Assembly (NCBI RefSeq): GCF_016786355.1
Contig: NZ_JADWYX010000034.1
Location: forward strand, 1 to 64,000
DNA: 64,000 nucleotides
Direction of reading: 5' to 3'
Source of the DNA: Frankia sp. AgB1.9
GTDB lineage: Bacteria; Actinomycetota; Actinomycetes; Frankiales; Frankiaceae
Below, piece after piece: positions 17,932 through 27,178 of this stretch. Both the position numbers and the translations under genes were made by a program. Within the stretch, counting starts at the first letter, position 1; each line of letters begins with the position of its first letter. The notes beneath the pieces were generated by a model. That model was not told where the DNA came from. It made no database searches and worked only from the letters and a program-made list of their open reading frames with translations.

Positions 17932-18498
17932 TCAGGGCCAGGTGAAGGCGGCGGAGCAGCCCTGGCGGGCGGCGAACTCGGGGTAGAGCCCGTTCTGGTC
18001 GAGACCGTGTCCGAATGGGGTCACGCACATCTTCCAGTGCTCGCCGGGCGACGGCCGCATCGACGCTTCGAACTGCTCGATGTTGATGAGCTGCGCCGAC
18101 AGGTTGGGGTTAGGGTATGGGGCGCCGCTCGGCGTCGCATTACTGGTCGCGTCCTGCGGGTACTCCGTGATGATGAAACCAGCGACCATCGGATCGGCCG
18201 GGTTCTCCCAGGAGACGCACACCTCCACCGAATTTATTGGCGTTATCTGCACGTCGGCGATGGGAGCCGTTGATGGCTTCTGCGCTGTCGTCCCGCTCGG
18301 GCAGCGCGCTGAGCCGTCATTCGTGTTCGAACGAGCAGGAACAGCCGCGAGCACCCCGAATAATATGGCCCCGGCGAGGCTGATAACCGCTATCGTCCAG
18401 AGGACCCGGGCGGGCAGGCTCGGGGGTGTCAACCATCCTGCGACTGCTCCGAAAACGGCGCCGAAGAAAAGGCCGGCAGCGACGTACCAGAGATTCAA
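17932..18498 (-). CDS. two-TM protein with extracytoplasmic domain, unknown function
   Basis: 188 residues from a TTG. Two hydrophobic helices at the N-terminus (LWYVAAGLFFGAVFGAVAGW and VLWTIAVISLAGAILFGVLA) are followed by an exported domain of about 120 residues with paired cysteines (SARCPSG, VCVSWENP, WKMCVTP, RQGCSAAF). The VCVSWENPADPMVAGF segment looks like a fibronectin-III-type strand pattern. I recognise no family. It is downstream of nothing obvious and is followed by the GNAT pseudogene. Confidence 0.6.
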   Translation of the reverse strand: MNLWYVAAGLFFGAVFGAVAGWLTPPSLPARVLWTIAVISLAGAILFGVLAAVPARSNTNDGSARCPSGTTAQKPSTAPIADVQITPINSVEVCVSWENPADPMVAGFIITEYPQDATSNATPSGAPYPNPNLSAQLINIEQFEASMRPSPGEHWKMCVTPFGHGLDQNGLYPEFAARQGCSAAFTWP

Positions 18499-18910
18499 CG
18501 CAGTCCTGCCAGGTCGGGGAGCATCGCCTCGGTCCGTCGGCGATCCTGCTCGTCCATCGCGACCTCCTCGGTCATGACTCCCATTATCCCACTAAGATCA
18601 GCGGGCCGGCCAAACGGACCCGCCAGGCTCGGACCCGCGTCGAGCGGACCGGTCGGCTGACCGTGAGCGTGGGGCCCGCGAGGCGAAGTGGCGTCGAGGT
18701 CGCGGGCTCGGGCGGACCGAACCGTCCGCCTGGCAGAGTTGACATTGCGGGCTGTCGGCCTGCTCTCACTGCGATCAGCCGCGCCAGCGCCGACACAGCC
18801 TACGGTCGTTGCGTCGCGATCATCGGCGCCCTTCCGACCTCAGCGACAACCGGCCAGTCAGTGTGATGTCGTCGGGCCTCGGCGGTCCGTCGACGTGACT
18901 GCCAAGATCA
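18499..18910. other. intergenic stretch, nothing recognised
   Basis: Short frames on both strands show no family similarity. The region separates the two-TM protein gene from the truncated thioredoxin-like remnants. Confidence 0.4.
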
Positions 18911-19083
18911 GTGGCTGGCGGCCCGAGCCATGACCAGTTCCTGGACCATCTGCCCCGCCTGCTCGACACCAGCTATCCCGAGCCTGACCTGGTGCGGCTG
19001 GGCAACCATCCCGAGGTCGGAATCTGCCTGCCCTGCGCGCACTACCTGCACCAGCAGGCCATCTACGCGGCCTGCTCGACACG
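18911..19083 (+). pseudogene. fragment of small Cys-containing protein
   Basis: The frame encodes HDQFLDHLPRLLDTSYPEP and VRLGNHPEVGICLPCAHYLH, which look like conserved protein (a CxxC pair, regular helix pattern), then degenerates. It appears to be the 5' part of a small actinobacterial protein joined to the truncated gene that follows. Family name not recognised. Confidence 0.35.
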
Positions 19084-19338
19084 ATGGGAGTGTCCGAGCC
19101 GATACGACTACAGCAGATCGACGACGACCGCACCGCGCAGACGGAGAAGTTCCTCGGCTCCCCGACGCTACGAATCAACGGCCGAGACGTCGACCCAACC
19201 GCCGAGCGCGCCACCGGCTACGGCTTGCAATGCCGCGTCTACCGGACGGCAGACGGCCTGCAAGGCAGCCCGCCCGACCACCACGTCCTGGTCGCCCTGC
19301 GCGCCGCCACCGCCGACTCACGGGCCGACAACCAGTAG
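19084..19338 (+). pseudogene. thioredoxin-like protein, N-terminally truncated
   Basis: About 84 residues of a thioredoxin-like family often found with mercury or metal resistance: KFLGSPTLRINGRDVDP followed by YGLQCRVYRTADGLQGSPP. The usual N-terminal strand and the CPxx active-site turn are missing, because the sequence upstream of the ATG is foreign. The fusion point with the preceding fragment suggests a deletion. It is probably non-functional. Confidence 0.5.
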
Positions 19339-19587
19339 CCAACGTCGGACGTGCCGGCGAAGCGGCCACCCGCGACGACGGAGGCGCCAAGCTCCGCGCG
19401 CGCGAGGATCGCCGCCTTCCCGTCGATCAAGCAGCCTCCCGAGGCTCACCGCTGGCCAGGCCGATAGCGCGATCGATCTGGGTGTGGATTTCGCTGCCCG
19501 GCTGTGCGGCCGGAGCGGATGTTCAGCCGCCGAGTCGGGAAGATCCGGATCGGGCGGCGTGGCGGGCCGTTCGTGGATCGCGCCTGC

Positions 19588-21906
19588 TCACACCGTCGCC
19601 GGCTCGGGGGTCGCGGTCGCCGGGTTCGGGTGGCGTGTGGGGTCGGCTGGGTGGTGGGGGTGGTAACGGCGCAGGCGTAGTGCGTTGGTGACGACGGAGA
19701 CGCTGGAGAACGCCATCGCGAGCCCGGCGAGGAGCGGGTTGAGGAGCCCGGCGGCGGCGAGTGGCAGTGCGGCGATGTTGTAGGCGAACGCCCAGGCGAG
19801 GTTCTGCTTGATGGTGCGCAGCGTCGCTCGGGACAGCTGGATCGCGTCGGCGGCGGCCCGTAGGTCGCCGGAGATGAGGGTCAGGTCGCTGGCTTCCATG
19901 GCGACGTCGGTGCCGGTGCCGATCGCCATGCCCAGGTCGGCCTGGGCGAGGGCGGGGGCGTCGTTGACACCGTCGCCGACCATCGCGACGACCCGTCCCT
20001 CGGCCTGAAGCTGGCGGACGACGTTGGCTTTGTCGGCGGGTAGGACCTCGGCGATGACCTCGTCGATGCCGACCTCCGCGGCGACCGCCCGCGCCGTCGT
20101 GTGGTTGTCGCCGGTGAGCAGCACCGGCCGCAGCCCGAGCGCCCGCAGCGACGCGATGGCGTCGGCCGAGGTGGGTTTGACCGTATCGGCGACGACCATC
20201 ACGCCGCGGACCGCGCCATCCCAGGCGACGAGTACGGCGGTGCGGCCAGCTGCCTCGGCCGTCTGACGGGCTGCGTCGAGGTCGGCGGGGACGGTGAGGC
20301 TCCAGGCGGCCATCAGTGAGGGGCGGCCGACCTGCATGCCGTGGCCATCGACGACGCCCTCGACGCCGAGGCCTTCCCGGTTGGCGAAGCCGTCCAGTGG
20401 GGGCAGCGTGCCGAGTTCGGTGCGGGCGGCGCGGGCGATGGCCCGCGCGATCGGGTGTTCGGAGGCGTCCTCCACCGCCCCGGCCAGGCGCAGCACCTCC
20501 CCGCGGGTCTGGCCGTCGGCGAGGGCGATGTCGACGAGGCTCATCCGGCCGGTGGTGACGGTGCCGGTCTTGTCGAGCACGATCGTGTCGACCCGGCGGG
20601 TGGACTCCAGGATTTCCGGGCCCTTGATCAGCAGCCCGAGCTGCGCTCCACGACCGGTGCCGACCAGGAGTGCCGTCGGTGTCGCGAGCCCCAGCGCACA
20701 GGGGCAGGCGATGATCAGGACCGCGACCGCAGCGGTGAACGCGAACGTCGTGTCCGCGCCGACGGCGAGCCAGAAGGCCAGGGTGGCCAGGGCCAGGACG
20801 ATGACGACCGGGACGAACACGCCGGAGACGCGGTCGGCGAGTCGCTGCACGGGCGCCTTGCCGGTCTGGGCGGCGGTGACAAGCCTGGCGATCTGCGCGA
20901 GCGCGGTGTCGGCGCCGACCTTGGTGGCGCGCACGACCAGCCGGCCGCCGACGTTGACGGCGCCACCCGTGACCTCGTCGCCCGGCCGCTTTTCCACCGG
21001 AATCGACTCGCCCGTCAGCAGCGACTGGTCGACGGCGCTGGTGCCGGACTCGACAAGGCCGTCGGCGGCGACCTTCTCGCCGGGGCGGACGACGAACCGG
21101 TCGCCGGCCGCCAGCCGCTCCACCGGGATGCGACGCTCGGCGCCGGCCGCGTCGAGGACGGCGACATCCTTGGCGCCGAGCTCCAGCAGCGCGGTCAGCG
21201 CGGCGCCGGCGCGGCGCTTGGCCCGCACCTCGAAGTACCGGCCGGCGAGGATGAACACGGTCACCGCGGCGGCGACCTCCAGGTAGATCTCCTCACCACC
21301 CGCGCCCCGCTCGGGAATGAGCTCGAAATGCATCCGCATGCCGGGCTTCCCGGCGTCCCCCAGGAACAGTGCGTACAGCGACCAGCCGAACGCGGCCAGC
21401 ACCCCGACACTGATCAGCGTGTCCATCGTCGCCGTCGCGTGCCTGAGGTTCGCCCAGGCGGCCCGGTGGAACGGCCACGCGCCCCAGACCGCGACCGGCG
21501 CCGCCAGCGTGAGGGACAGCCACTGCCAGTCCTCGAACTGCAACGGCGCAATCATGGCCAACGCGAGAACCGGCAGCATCAGCGTCAGTGAAATCAGCAG
21601 CCGTTGCCGTAGCGACGCGGTTTCGGCGGCCTCGCCATCGTCGGTGCTGGCCGCCGAGGGTTTCGGCGCCGCGGACGGCAGGACGGCCCGGTAGCCGGCG
21701 GCCTCGACGACGGCGACGAGCTCGGTCGGCCCGACCGTTGCGGCGTCGTAGTCGACGCTGGCCCTCTCGGTCGCGTAGTTCACCGTCGCGGTGACACCGG
21801 CGAGCTTGTTGAGCTTGCGTTCGATGCGGTTGGCGCACGACGCACAGGTCATCCCGCTGACCGGAAGCTCGACGTGCGCTGTGGCCGACCCGGGAGCCAT
21901 CGTCAC
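19588..21906 (-). CDS. copA: copper-translocating P1B-type ATPase
   Basis: 772 residues; exports Cu(I) across the cytoplasmic membrane using ATP. Order: N-terminal heavy-metal domain with GMTCASC (about residues 17-24), membrane helices, actuator motif LLTGESIPV, intramembrane metal site [11 protein letters not shown], phosphorylation site DKTGT, SEHPIA, TGDN, and hinge [10 protein letters not shown]; the tail has a few His residues (RRYHPHHP). The CPC motif and single HMA domain fit CopA of the CsoR regulon. Its GTG start overlaps the copZ stop (GTGA), so copZ-copA is one transcript, read away from csoR. Confidence 0.95.
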   Translation of the reverse strand: MTMAPGSATAHVELPVSGMTCASCANRIERKLNKLAGVTATVNYATERASVDYDAATVGPTELVAVVEAAGYRAVLPSAAPKPSAASTDDGEAAETASLRQRLLISLTLMLPVLALAMIAPLQFEDWQWLSLTLAAPVAVWGAWPFHRAAWANLRHATATMDTLISVGVLAAFGWSLYALFLGDAGKPGMRMHFELIPERGAGGEEIYLEVAAAVTVFILAGRYFEVRAKRRAGAALTALLELGAKDVAVLDAAGAERRIPVERLAAGDRFVVRPGEKVAADGLVESGTSAVDQSLLTGESIPVEKRPGDEVTGGAVNVGGRLVVRATKVGADTALAQIARLVTAAQTGKAPVQRLADRVSGVFVPVVIVLALATLAFWLAVGADTTFAFTAAVAVLIIACPCALGLATPTALLVGTGRGAQLGLLIKGPEILESTRRVDTIVLDKTGTVTTGRMSLVDIALADGQTRGEVLRLAGAVEDASEHPIARAIARAARTELGTLPPLDGFANREGLGVEGVVDGHGMQVGRPSLMAAWSLTVPADLDAARQTAEAAGRTAVLVAWDGAVRGVMVVADTVKPTSADAIASLRALGLRPVLLTGDNHTTARAVAAEVGIDEVIAEVLPADKANVVRQLQAEGRVVAMVGDGVNDAPALAQADLGMAIGTGTDVAMEASDLTLISGDLRAAADAIQLSRATLRTIKQNLAWAFAYNIAALPLAAAGLLNPLLAGLAMAFSSVSVVTNALRLRRYHPHHPADPTRHPNPATATPEPATV

Positions 21907-22136
21907 AGCACTGCCCCCGAAACCTCGTAGCCAGCCGCAGCTACCGCTGCACGTACCGCGTCGTCGTCGAAGCTGTCACCGGAGACGGTCATCCGGCCGG
22001 ACGCCAGATCGACCTCCACGGCGCCGACGCCGGACACCTCCCCGACCTCCTCGCGCACCGAGGCCACGCAGTGGCCGCAGGTCATGCCCCGCACTGTGTA
22101 GTCGCGGGTCTGACCGGCCTCGCTCGGCACCGTCAT
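21903..22136 (-). CDS. copZ: copper chaperone CopZ-like HMA protein
   Basis: A 77-residue heavy-metal-associated domain. [11 protein letters not shown] supplies the two copper-binding cysteines, and the remaining strands ([23 protein letters not shown]) complete the ferredoxin-like fold. It carries Cu(I) to the ATPase. I chose the ATG at 22136, preceded by AAGGAGATCAGG; an in-frame upstream ATG lies within that ribosome site. The stop overlaps the copA start by four bases. The promoter region carries two CsoR-type sites. Confidence 0.92.
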   Translation of the reverse strand: MTVPSEAGQTRDYTVRGMTCGHCVASVREEVGEVSGVGAVEVDLASGRMTVSGDSFDDDAVRAAVAAAGYEVSGAVL

Positions 22137-22149
22137 CCTGATCTCCTTC

Positions 22150-22166
22150 ATACCTGGTGGGGGTAT
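22150..22166. promoter_or_regulatory. CsoR operator-like site 1
   Basis: ATAC-N9-GTAT with a G-tract in the spacer (ATACCTGGTGGGGGTAT). It is GC-rich and pseudo-palindromic, as known for CsoR boxes, and lies just upstream of copZ. Confidence 0.6.
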
Positions 22167-22184
22167 CTGTGGAGCGAAGGTACC

Positions 22185-22201
22185 ATACGGGGGGAGGGTA
22201 T
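22185..22201. promoter_or_regulatory. CsoR operator-like site 2
   Basis: Second 17-base ATAC-N9-GTAT site (ATACGGGGGGAGGGTAT), 35 bases from the first and 35 bases before the csoR start. With site 1 it could give joint control of both divergent promoters. Confidence 0.6.
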
Positions 22202-22235
22202 AGTCGGGCCTCGACTGCCGATGAGGAGAACTGCG

Positions 22236-22547
22236 ATGTCGACCAGCGAGACCGCCCCAGCCAGCACCCCGGCGCGGGGCTACAGCGCCACGAAAGAGGG
22301 GCTGCTGGCGCGGCTGAAGCGGATCGAGGGGCAGGTCCGCGGCGTGCTGGGCATGGTCGCCGACGATCGCTACTGCATCGACGTGCTGACCCAGATCAGC
22401 GCCATTCAGGCCGCTCTCGACAAGGTCGCCCTCGGCCTGCTCGACGATCACGCTCGCCACTGCGTGATGGGCGCCGATGGTGCCGACCGGGTCGACAAGA
22501 CCGACGAGCTCATGGCCTCCGTCGCACGGCTGATGCGACGCGGCTGA
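22236..22547 (+). CDS. csoR: copper-sensing repressor CsoR family
   Basis: 103-residue all-helical repressor. It has the family core LARLKRIEGQVRGVLGMV, then the Cu(I) ligands: Cys in DDRYCIDVL, His and Cys in DDHARHCVMG. Apo-protein binds GC-rich pseudo-palindromes, and copper releases it. The ATG at 22236 has ATGAGGAGA upstream; a longer in-frame extension to 22071 would cover the operators and is rejected. It is divergent from copZ-copA and followed by a permease gene 34 bases downstream, possibly co-transcribed. Confidence 0.93.
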   Translation: MSTSETAPASTPARGYSATKEGLLARLKRIEGQVRGVLGMVADDRYCIDVLTQISAIQAALDKVALGLLDDHARHCVMGADGADRVDKTDELMASVARLMRRG

Positions 22548-22581
22548 CAGCGGCCAGCCCGACCCGCGGAGGCGGCAACTG

Positions 22582-23853
22582 ATGGCTCTTCTAGCCGCAC
22601 TCGGTCACGCGCTAGAGCTGGCGTTCGCGATGACGTGGGAGATCACCTGGGCGCTTGTCCTCGGGTTCTTCCTGTCCGCCGCGGTCCAGGCCCTGGTCCG
22701 TCGACAGACCATCACCGGCCTGCTCGGCGACGACCGGCCCAGGACCCTGACCGTCGCGGCTGGGCTGGGCGCGGCGTCGTCGTCGTGCTCCTACGCGGCG
22801 GTGGCCCTGGCGCGCTCGCTGTTTCGCAAGGGCGCGAACTTCACCGCCGCGATGGCCTTCGAGATCGCCTCGACGAACCTGGTGATCGAGCTGGGCATCA
22901 TCCTGGCGCTGCTGCTCGGCTGGCAGTTCACCCTCGGCGAGTTCGTCGGCGGCCCGATCATGATCGTCGCCCTGGCGGCGTTGTTCCGTCTGTTCCTCCG
23001 GCCGGCGCTGGTCGCCCAGGCCCGCCGGCAGGCGGACCGCGGGCTGGCCGGGTCGATGGAGGGCCACGCCGCGATGGACATGAGCGTCCAGGAGCAGGGC
23101 TCGTTCTGGCGGCGGCTCTCGTCGCCCGGGGGACGCACCGCGGTCAGCCACATCTTCGTCATGGAATGGGCGGCGGTGCTGCGAGACATCGTGATCGGCC
23201 TGCTCATCGCCGGCGCGATCGGCGCCTGGGTGCCCGACAGCTTCTGGCAGCACTTCTTCCTGACCGACCATCCGCTGCTGGCCAAGATCTGGGGCCCGCT
23301 CGTCGGCCCGCTCGTCGCGGTCGTCAGCTTCGTCTGCTCGATCGGCAATGTGCCATTGGCCGCGGTGCTGTGGAACGGCGGGATCAGCTTCGGCGGGGTC
23401 GCGAGCTTCATCTTCGCTGACCTGCTGATCCTCCCGATCCTGACGATCTACCGGAGGTACTACGGCGTCCGCATGACGGCATTCCTGGCCGTCACCTTCT
23501 ACGCCTCCATGGTCATCGCGGGCTACCTCGTCGAGATCCTCTTCGGCGTCGCCGGTCTCATCCCGTCGGGACGTCACGCGAGGGTCGAGATGGCGCACCT
23601 GTCGTGGAACTACACGACGTTCCTCAACATCGCGTTCCTGGCGCTCGCCGCCGCCCTCGTCGTGCGTTTCGTGCGTACCGGCGGGACGGCCATGCTCGCG
23701 ATGATGGGCGGCGGCCCCAACGACATGGCCGGCCACGATCACGACGCGCAGCACAAGGGTCACGAGAGCGGTGGGCACCAGGCCGGCCCGGCGGCGCACG
23801 AGAGCAGTGCCGACAATCCCGACGCCGGTGACGAAGACCGCGCTGGGCGGTAG
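22582..23853 (+). CDS. YraQ/DUF318-type permease with His-rich tail
   Basis: 423 residues, about eight to ten membrane helices in two halves, typical of the permease family that includes YraQ and ArsP. Family landmarks include SSSCSYAAVALARSLFRKGA and VCSIGNVPLAAVLW; the Cys residues are the kind that bind soft metals or metalloids in ArsP. The cytoplasmic loop (MEGHAAMDMS) and C-terminal tail (AGHDHDAQHKGHESGGH) are rich in His and Met. Its place after csoR suggests export of copper or another metal, but the substrate is not shown. Confidence 0.85.
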   Translation: MALLAALGHALELAFAMTWEITWALVLGFFLSAAVQALVRRQTITGLLGDDRPRTLTVAAGLGAASSSCSYAAVALARSLFRKGANFTAAMAFEIASTNLVIELGIILALLLGWQFTLGEFVGGPIMIVALAALFRLFLRPALVAQARRQADRGLAGSMEGHAAMDMSVQEQGSFWRRLSSPGGRTAVSHIFVMEWAAVLRDIVIGLLIAGAIGAWVPDSFWQHFFLTDHPLLAKIWGPLVGPLVAVVSFVCSIGNVPLAAVLWNGGISFGGVASFIFADLLILPILTIYRRYYGVRMTAFLAVTFYASMVIAGYLVEILFGVAGLIPSGRHARVEMAHLSWNYTTFLNIAFLALAAALVVRFVRTGGTAMLAMMGGGPNDMAGHDHDAQHKGHESGGHQAGPAAHESSADNPDAGDEDRAGR

Positions 23854-23957
23854 GCGCCGACGGAACGGCCCGGTGGTGGCCGCGCCCGCTCTACAGGTCA
23901 GTCCCAGTCCTTCCCGGGCGCCGATCGTCTCCACCCGGTGGGTGAGCGCCGTCTTGC

Positions 23958-24146
23958 GAGCGCGAGGTCCTCGACCTGATGGCCCGCGGCCTGTCCAACC
24001 GCGAGATCGCGCGACAGCCGGTCGTCGAGGAGTCCACCGTCCGCACTCACGCCAAGCGGGTCCTGGCCGAGCACGGCCTCCGCGACCGCATCCAGGCCGT
24101 GACCTTCGTCTACGAGAACGGCCTCGACGAGCCCGGCAAGACCTGA
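23958..24146 (+). pseudogene. C-terminal fragment of LuxR/NarL-type response regulator
   Basis: The frame reads EREVLDLMARGLSNREIAR, then STVRTHAKRVL and RDRIQAVTFVYENGL, ending at TGA 24144-24146. This is the DNA-binding HTH of a NarL-family regulator. The receiver domain and a proper start are absent. Substitutions at normally conserved places (QP for QL, EH for KL) suggest decay. Confidence 0.65.
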
Positions 24147-24451
24147 CGACCGATCATCACCGCACTGTTATCTACTACGCGCGACCGTAAGGGCGGCGCC
24201 CGCCAACGTCGGTACCGCGAAATGGACCACCTCTATCTACTACACGCCATAGTGGTTTAAGGTGACCTGGCACGCGACGCTGGACCCCGTCAGTCCCGCC
24301 CCCAAGTCCAGCGTCTCCAACCATCGCGGCCAGGCGGGACCGCCGTGCCAGCGCTGGGCTGGCCTCGCGGCGCTCGGCGGCTTCGGCTCCCGGAAGAGCC
24401 GACGCCGACCCGGCGGGCGAGCTGGGCGGCGGGCTCACGGAAGGAAGCGCG
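24147..24451. other. promoter region of the NlpC/P60 gene with BlaI-like half sites
   Basis: No gene. CTACTAC occurs at about 24172 and again in the operator-like site at 24237-24255. This resembles, imperfectly, the palindromes before the two blaI genes of the window. Confidence 0.45.
24237..24255. promoter_or_regulatory. imperfect BlaI-type operator
   Basis: CTACTA-N7-TAGTGG: one mismatch from the TACTA-N7-TAGTA site at 27078-27094. It lies about 200 bases before the cell-wall hydrolase start. Confidence 0.4.
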
Positions 24452-25498
24452 TTGCCTGCTCTCCACAGAGATCAGCTGCCGGTCGACACGGCGTGGCCCA
24501 GGCGGGGCCAGTCGCCCCGGCGCCCGTCAGCCGACGGCGTACGCCCGACCGCGAGCTGGCGGCCACGCTTCACGGGACGACGGCAGGTGGCCACGGTTGT
24601 CGCCCTGGCCACGAGCAGCCTCGCGGTGTCGACCGCGGGCTTCGCCGCGACGACCTCGACCGCCGGCGCCGGGAGCGACAGCAGCCCGGCCGACGCCGGC
24701 ACGGTCACCCAGGCGTCGACCTTCGCAGGTGCCGCAACCCCGGTCTCGACGCACCCGGCCGCCTCGCTCGCCGAGGCGCTCGCCAACCCGACGCCCGACT
24801 TCACCAGCACCACGATCGAGGCCGCCAAGTCCACCATCAGCCCGAACGCCGAGGCGCGGTTCACCATTACCGTCCGCGACGCGTTGTCGGGCAGGCCGGT
24901 CGTGGATGAGGACGTGAACGTCGTCGTCGTGACTGGAACGCGCTGGACGACGAGCGCGACGCTGCGGACCGACGAGCATGGGGCCGCGCAGATCGGCGCA
25001 CGGCTGCTCTCGACGACCACGGTGACCGCCGTCTTCGACGGCTCGGTCGCGCTGCGCCCCTCGGTGGCGAACGCCACCACCGTCACCGTGACCAGCTCCA
25101 CCATCGCGGGAAGCGCAAGCGGCAATGTGTCGGCGATCCCGGGGAGCACCATCGGGGCCAGAGCGGTCTATCTGGCGTCGTTGCAGAAGGGCAAGCCGTA
25201 CGTCTGGGGTGCCACCGGTCCGTACGCGTTCGATTGTTCCGGCTTCTCGCAGTACATCTTCAAACAGCTCGGCCGCTACCTGCCCCGGACCGCCCAGCAG
25301 CAGTTCAACGCGACCTTGCGGGTGCCCCAGTCCGCCAAGCAGCCGGGTGACCTGATCTTCTTCGGGACGCCGAACAACATTTATCACATGGGTATCTACG
25401 CCGGTAACGGCTACATGTGGGCGGCCCCCCAGACCGGCGACGTGGTCAAGCTGGAGCCGATCTACACCAGCCGGTACTACGTCGGCCGAGTGCTCTAG
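24452..25498 (+). CDS. secreted NlpC/P60 cell-wall hydrolase
   Basis: 348 residues from a TTG with GGAAGGAAG upstream. There is an unusual long, Arg-rich N-terminus, then a hydrophobic signal (VATVVALATSSLAVSTAGFA). Next come a Ser/Thr/Ala linker and an Ig-like beta domain (residues about 110-210, FTITVRDALSGRPVVDE). The C-terminal NlpC/P60 domain has catalytic Cys in FDCSGFSQY, His in IYHMGIYAG, and the third polar residue near YMWAAPQTGD. Such enzymes cut D-glutamyl-diaminopimelate bonds in peptidoglycan. A BlaI-like site upstream and nearby BlaI-M56 genes suggest envelope-stress control. Confidence 0.88.
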   Translation: MPALHRDQLPVDTAWPRRGQSPRRPSADGVRPTASWRPRFTGRRQVATVVALATSSLAVSTAGFAATTSTAGAGSDSSPADAGTVTQASTFAGAATPVSTHPAASLAEALANPTPDFTSTTIEAAKSTISPNAEARFTITVRDALSGRPVVDEDVNVVVVTGTRWTTSATLRTDEHGAAQIGARLLSTTTVTAVFDGSVALRPSVANATTVTVTSSTIAGSASGNVSAIPGSTIGARAVYLASLQKGKPYVWGATGPYAFDCSGFSQYIFKQLGRYLPRTAQQQFNATLRVPQSAKQPGDLIFFGTPNNIYHMGIYAGNGYMWAAPQTGDVVKLEPIYTSRYYVGRVL

Positions 25499-25584
25499 AT
25501 CCGCATGAGTGACATCCCGGCGTATCTGCAGACGGGACGGGCGCGACGGTCCGCGCGCGACCGCGAATCTGGAAGGATGACGCC

Positions 25585-26067
25585 GTGACCAGCCCAGCCA
25601 GCCGCCGTCGCGGCCTGGCCGCTCCCCATGGCGGGGTCGGCGGTCTGGTGCTGGTCAGTGCGGTCCTGCTCGGCATCCTGCTGATGCACGGCGGGCTGGG
25701 CATCCACACCGGTGCCGGCATGATGATGAAACCGGCATCCGGGGCGCCGGGATCACGTGGCGCCGTGGGCATGGCTAGGCCAGCAGCGATGCCGGAGCAG
25801 GGCATGGCGCGACTGCCAGCCTTCCCGACGGGCCTGCCTGCGGCACTGAGGGCCTTTGCGGGCTGTGACGGTCACGTCGGCGAGATGTGCCTGGGCGTAC
25901 TGCGTTCCCTGGCGCTGCTCGCAGGCCTGACGGTCCTTCTGCTCTCTACCGTCAGGCGGTGCGGCGAAGCGACGGGGAGACCTTCTGCGGTCGGCCACAA
26001 CCCGCCTTCGCACCCGCCGCGAGCGAACGCGCCGTTACTGTCCTCTCTCTGCGTGCTCCGTCTGTAA
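25585..26067 (+). CDS. DUF6153-like small membrane protein
   Basis: 160 residues from a GTG preceded by GGAAGGATG. Two membrane helices (GGLVLVSAVLLGILLMHGGL and VLRSLALLAGLTVLLLSTV) flank an exported loop rich in Met and His near the first helix (IHTGAGMMMKPA), with a conserved-looking CDGHVGEMC. This matches the layout of small actinobacterial DUF6153 proteins, which frequently sit beside copper genes and DUF305 proteins. Function unknown; copper binding in the periplasmic space is plausible. Confidence 0.7.
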   Translation: MTSPASRRRGLAAPHGGVGGLVLVSAVLLGILLMHGGLGIHTGAGMMMKPASGAPGSRGAVGMARPAAMPEQGMARLPAFPTGLPAALRAFAGCDGHVGEMCLGVLRSLALLAGLTVLLLSTVRRCGEATGRPSAVGHNPPSHPPRANAPLLSSLCVLRL

Positions 26068-26309
26068 ACCGACGCGCACGCCCGCGCCAAAGCCCCCCGA
26101 CGCGTTGCCCTTACACGGTCCCCGGACCTCCGGGATCCGTTCGGACTCAGCGACGCCTCCCGGCTGACGTGCCCTCAAACTGGCGCCTCGCACATTCCGC
26201 ATGACCAGATTCCTGGCGCTCACGCCGGGCGGCTGGCGCCGTATACGCGCGGGCGACGACGCGTCCCGTCCGGCCAACGGACACCCAGACGACCTCTTGC
26301 GAGGAATTC

Positions 26310-27002
26310 ATGAAACGACTCGTTCTCCTGTTCGGCGGCGTGCTGGCCGCCGTCGTGCTCGCCGCCTGCGGCGGCACCTCGACCGGCAACACCGCCAACG
26401 CCGCCACGACCACCATGGGCAGCGGGACCGCCGGCGCGGACCACAACGCCGCCGATGTGACCTTCACGCAGGACATGATCGCCCACCACGAGCAGGCCAT
26501 CGAGATGGCCGACCTCGCTGACACCCGGGCGTCCTCACCGGCTGTGAAGACGCTGGCACACAAGATCCGCGAAGCCCAGGCCCCGGAGATCACCACGATG
26601 ACCGGCTGGCTGACCAGCTGGGGCGAACCGACCGCCGCGCCCAGCCACAGCGGCGGCATGAACATGCCCCACAGCGGTATGCCATCCATGCCCATGACGC
26701 CCATGCCCTCGATGCCCATGGCTTCGATGCCCATGGCCACCTCGGCCGCGTCGATCGGTGGCATGTCGATGGGCGGGATGATGAGCGACGAAGACCTGGC
26801 CAAGCTGCGCGACGCCGCGGGCCGTGACTTCGACCGGATGTTCCTCACCATGATGATCCAGCACCATCGGGGCGCGATCACCATGGCGACCACCGAGCAG
26901 CGCGACGGCCGCTACGGCCCGGCCAAGCAGCTGGCCACCTCGATCGCCACCAGCCAGACCGCCGAGATCGCCACCATGCAGACGCTCCTCCAGAAGAACT
27001 GA
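26310..27002 (+). CDS. DUF305 copper-linked lipoprotein, Met-rich insert
   Basis: 230 residues with a lipoprotein signal (lipobox VLAACGG) after GCGAGGAATTC. The two DUF305 halves are clear: FTQDMIAHHEQAIEMADLA and FLTMMIQHHRGAITMA, ferritin-like helices with paired His/Met. Between them lies an extra segment of MPSMPM-type repeats (about residues 115-145), a pattern typical of periplasmic Cu(I) binding. Its neighbours in this island are copA, csoR and the DUF6153 gene. A role as an extracytoplasmic copper buffer is inferred. Confidence 0.9.
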   Translation: MKRLVLLFGGVLAAVVLAACGGTSTGNTANAATTTMGSGTAGADHNAADVTFTQDMIAHHEQAIEMADLADTRASSPAVKTLAHKIREAQAPEITTMTGWLTSWGEPTAAPSHSGGMNMPHSGMPSMPMTPMPSMPMASMPMATSAASIGGMSMGGMMSDEDLAKLRDAAGRDFDRMFLTMMIQHHRGAITMATTEQRDGRYGPAKQLATSIATSQTAEIATMQTLLQKN

Positions 27003-27077
27003 CCGCGTCGCCCAGGCGGTGGGCCTTCTCGGCAGAGCGGCCCGCCGCCTGGGCGCATCTTTCCTCGCAGATCGACC

Positions 27078-27094
27078 TACTATGGAAAATAGTA
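27078..27094. promoter_or_regulatory. BlaI-type operator upstream of blaI-1
   Basis: TACTA-TGGAAAA-TAGTA, an inverted repeat extendable to TACTAT/ATAGTA. Its centre lies about 93 bases before the blaI start, and a further TAGTG half-site follows near 27106. BlaI/MecI repressors bind TACTA/TAGTA palindromes. Confidence 0.7.
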
Positions 27095-27178
27095 AAAACG
27101 GTCGGTAGTGAGCGCGGACCTGGCGGCCTCGGGCCGGGGATTTCGTCAGGTGCACCCGGGCGGTGGCATGGAGGTGGG

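Noticed and set aside
20341..21591. Long forward frame opposite copA
   Set aside because: Mirror frame of a GC-rich ATPase gene without domains of its own.
22612..23934. 440-residue reverse frame opposite the permease
   Set aside because: Asp/Gly/Arg/Glu-rich shadow; the forward strand has the membrane helices and conserved motifs.
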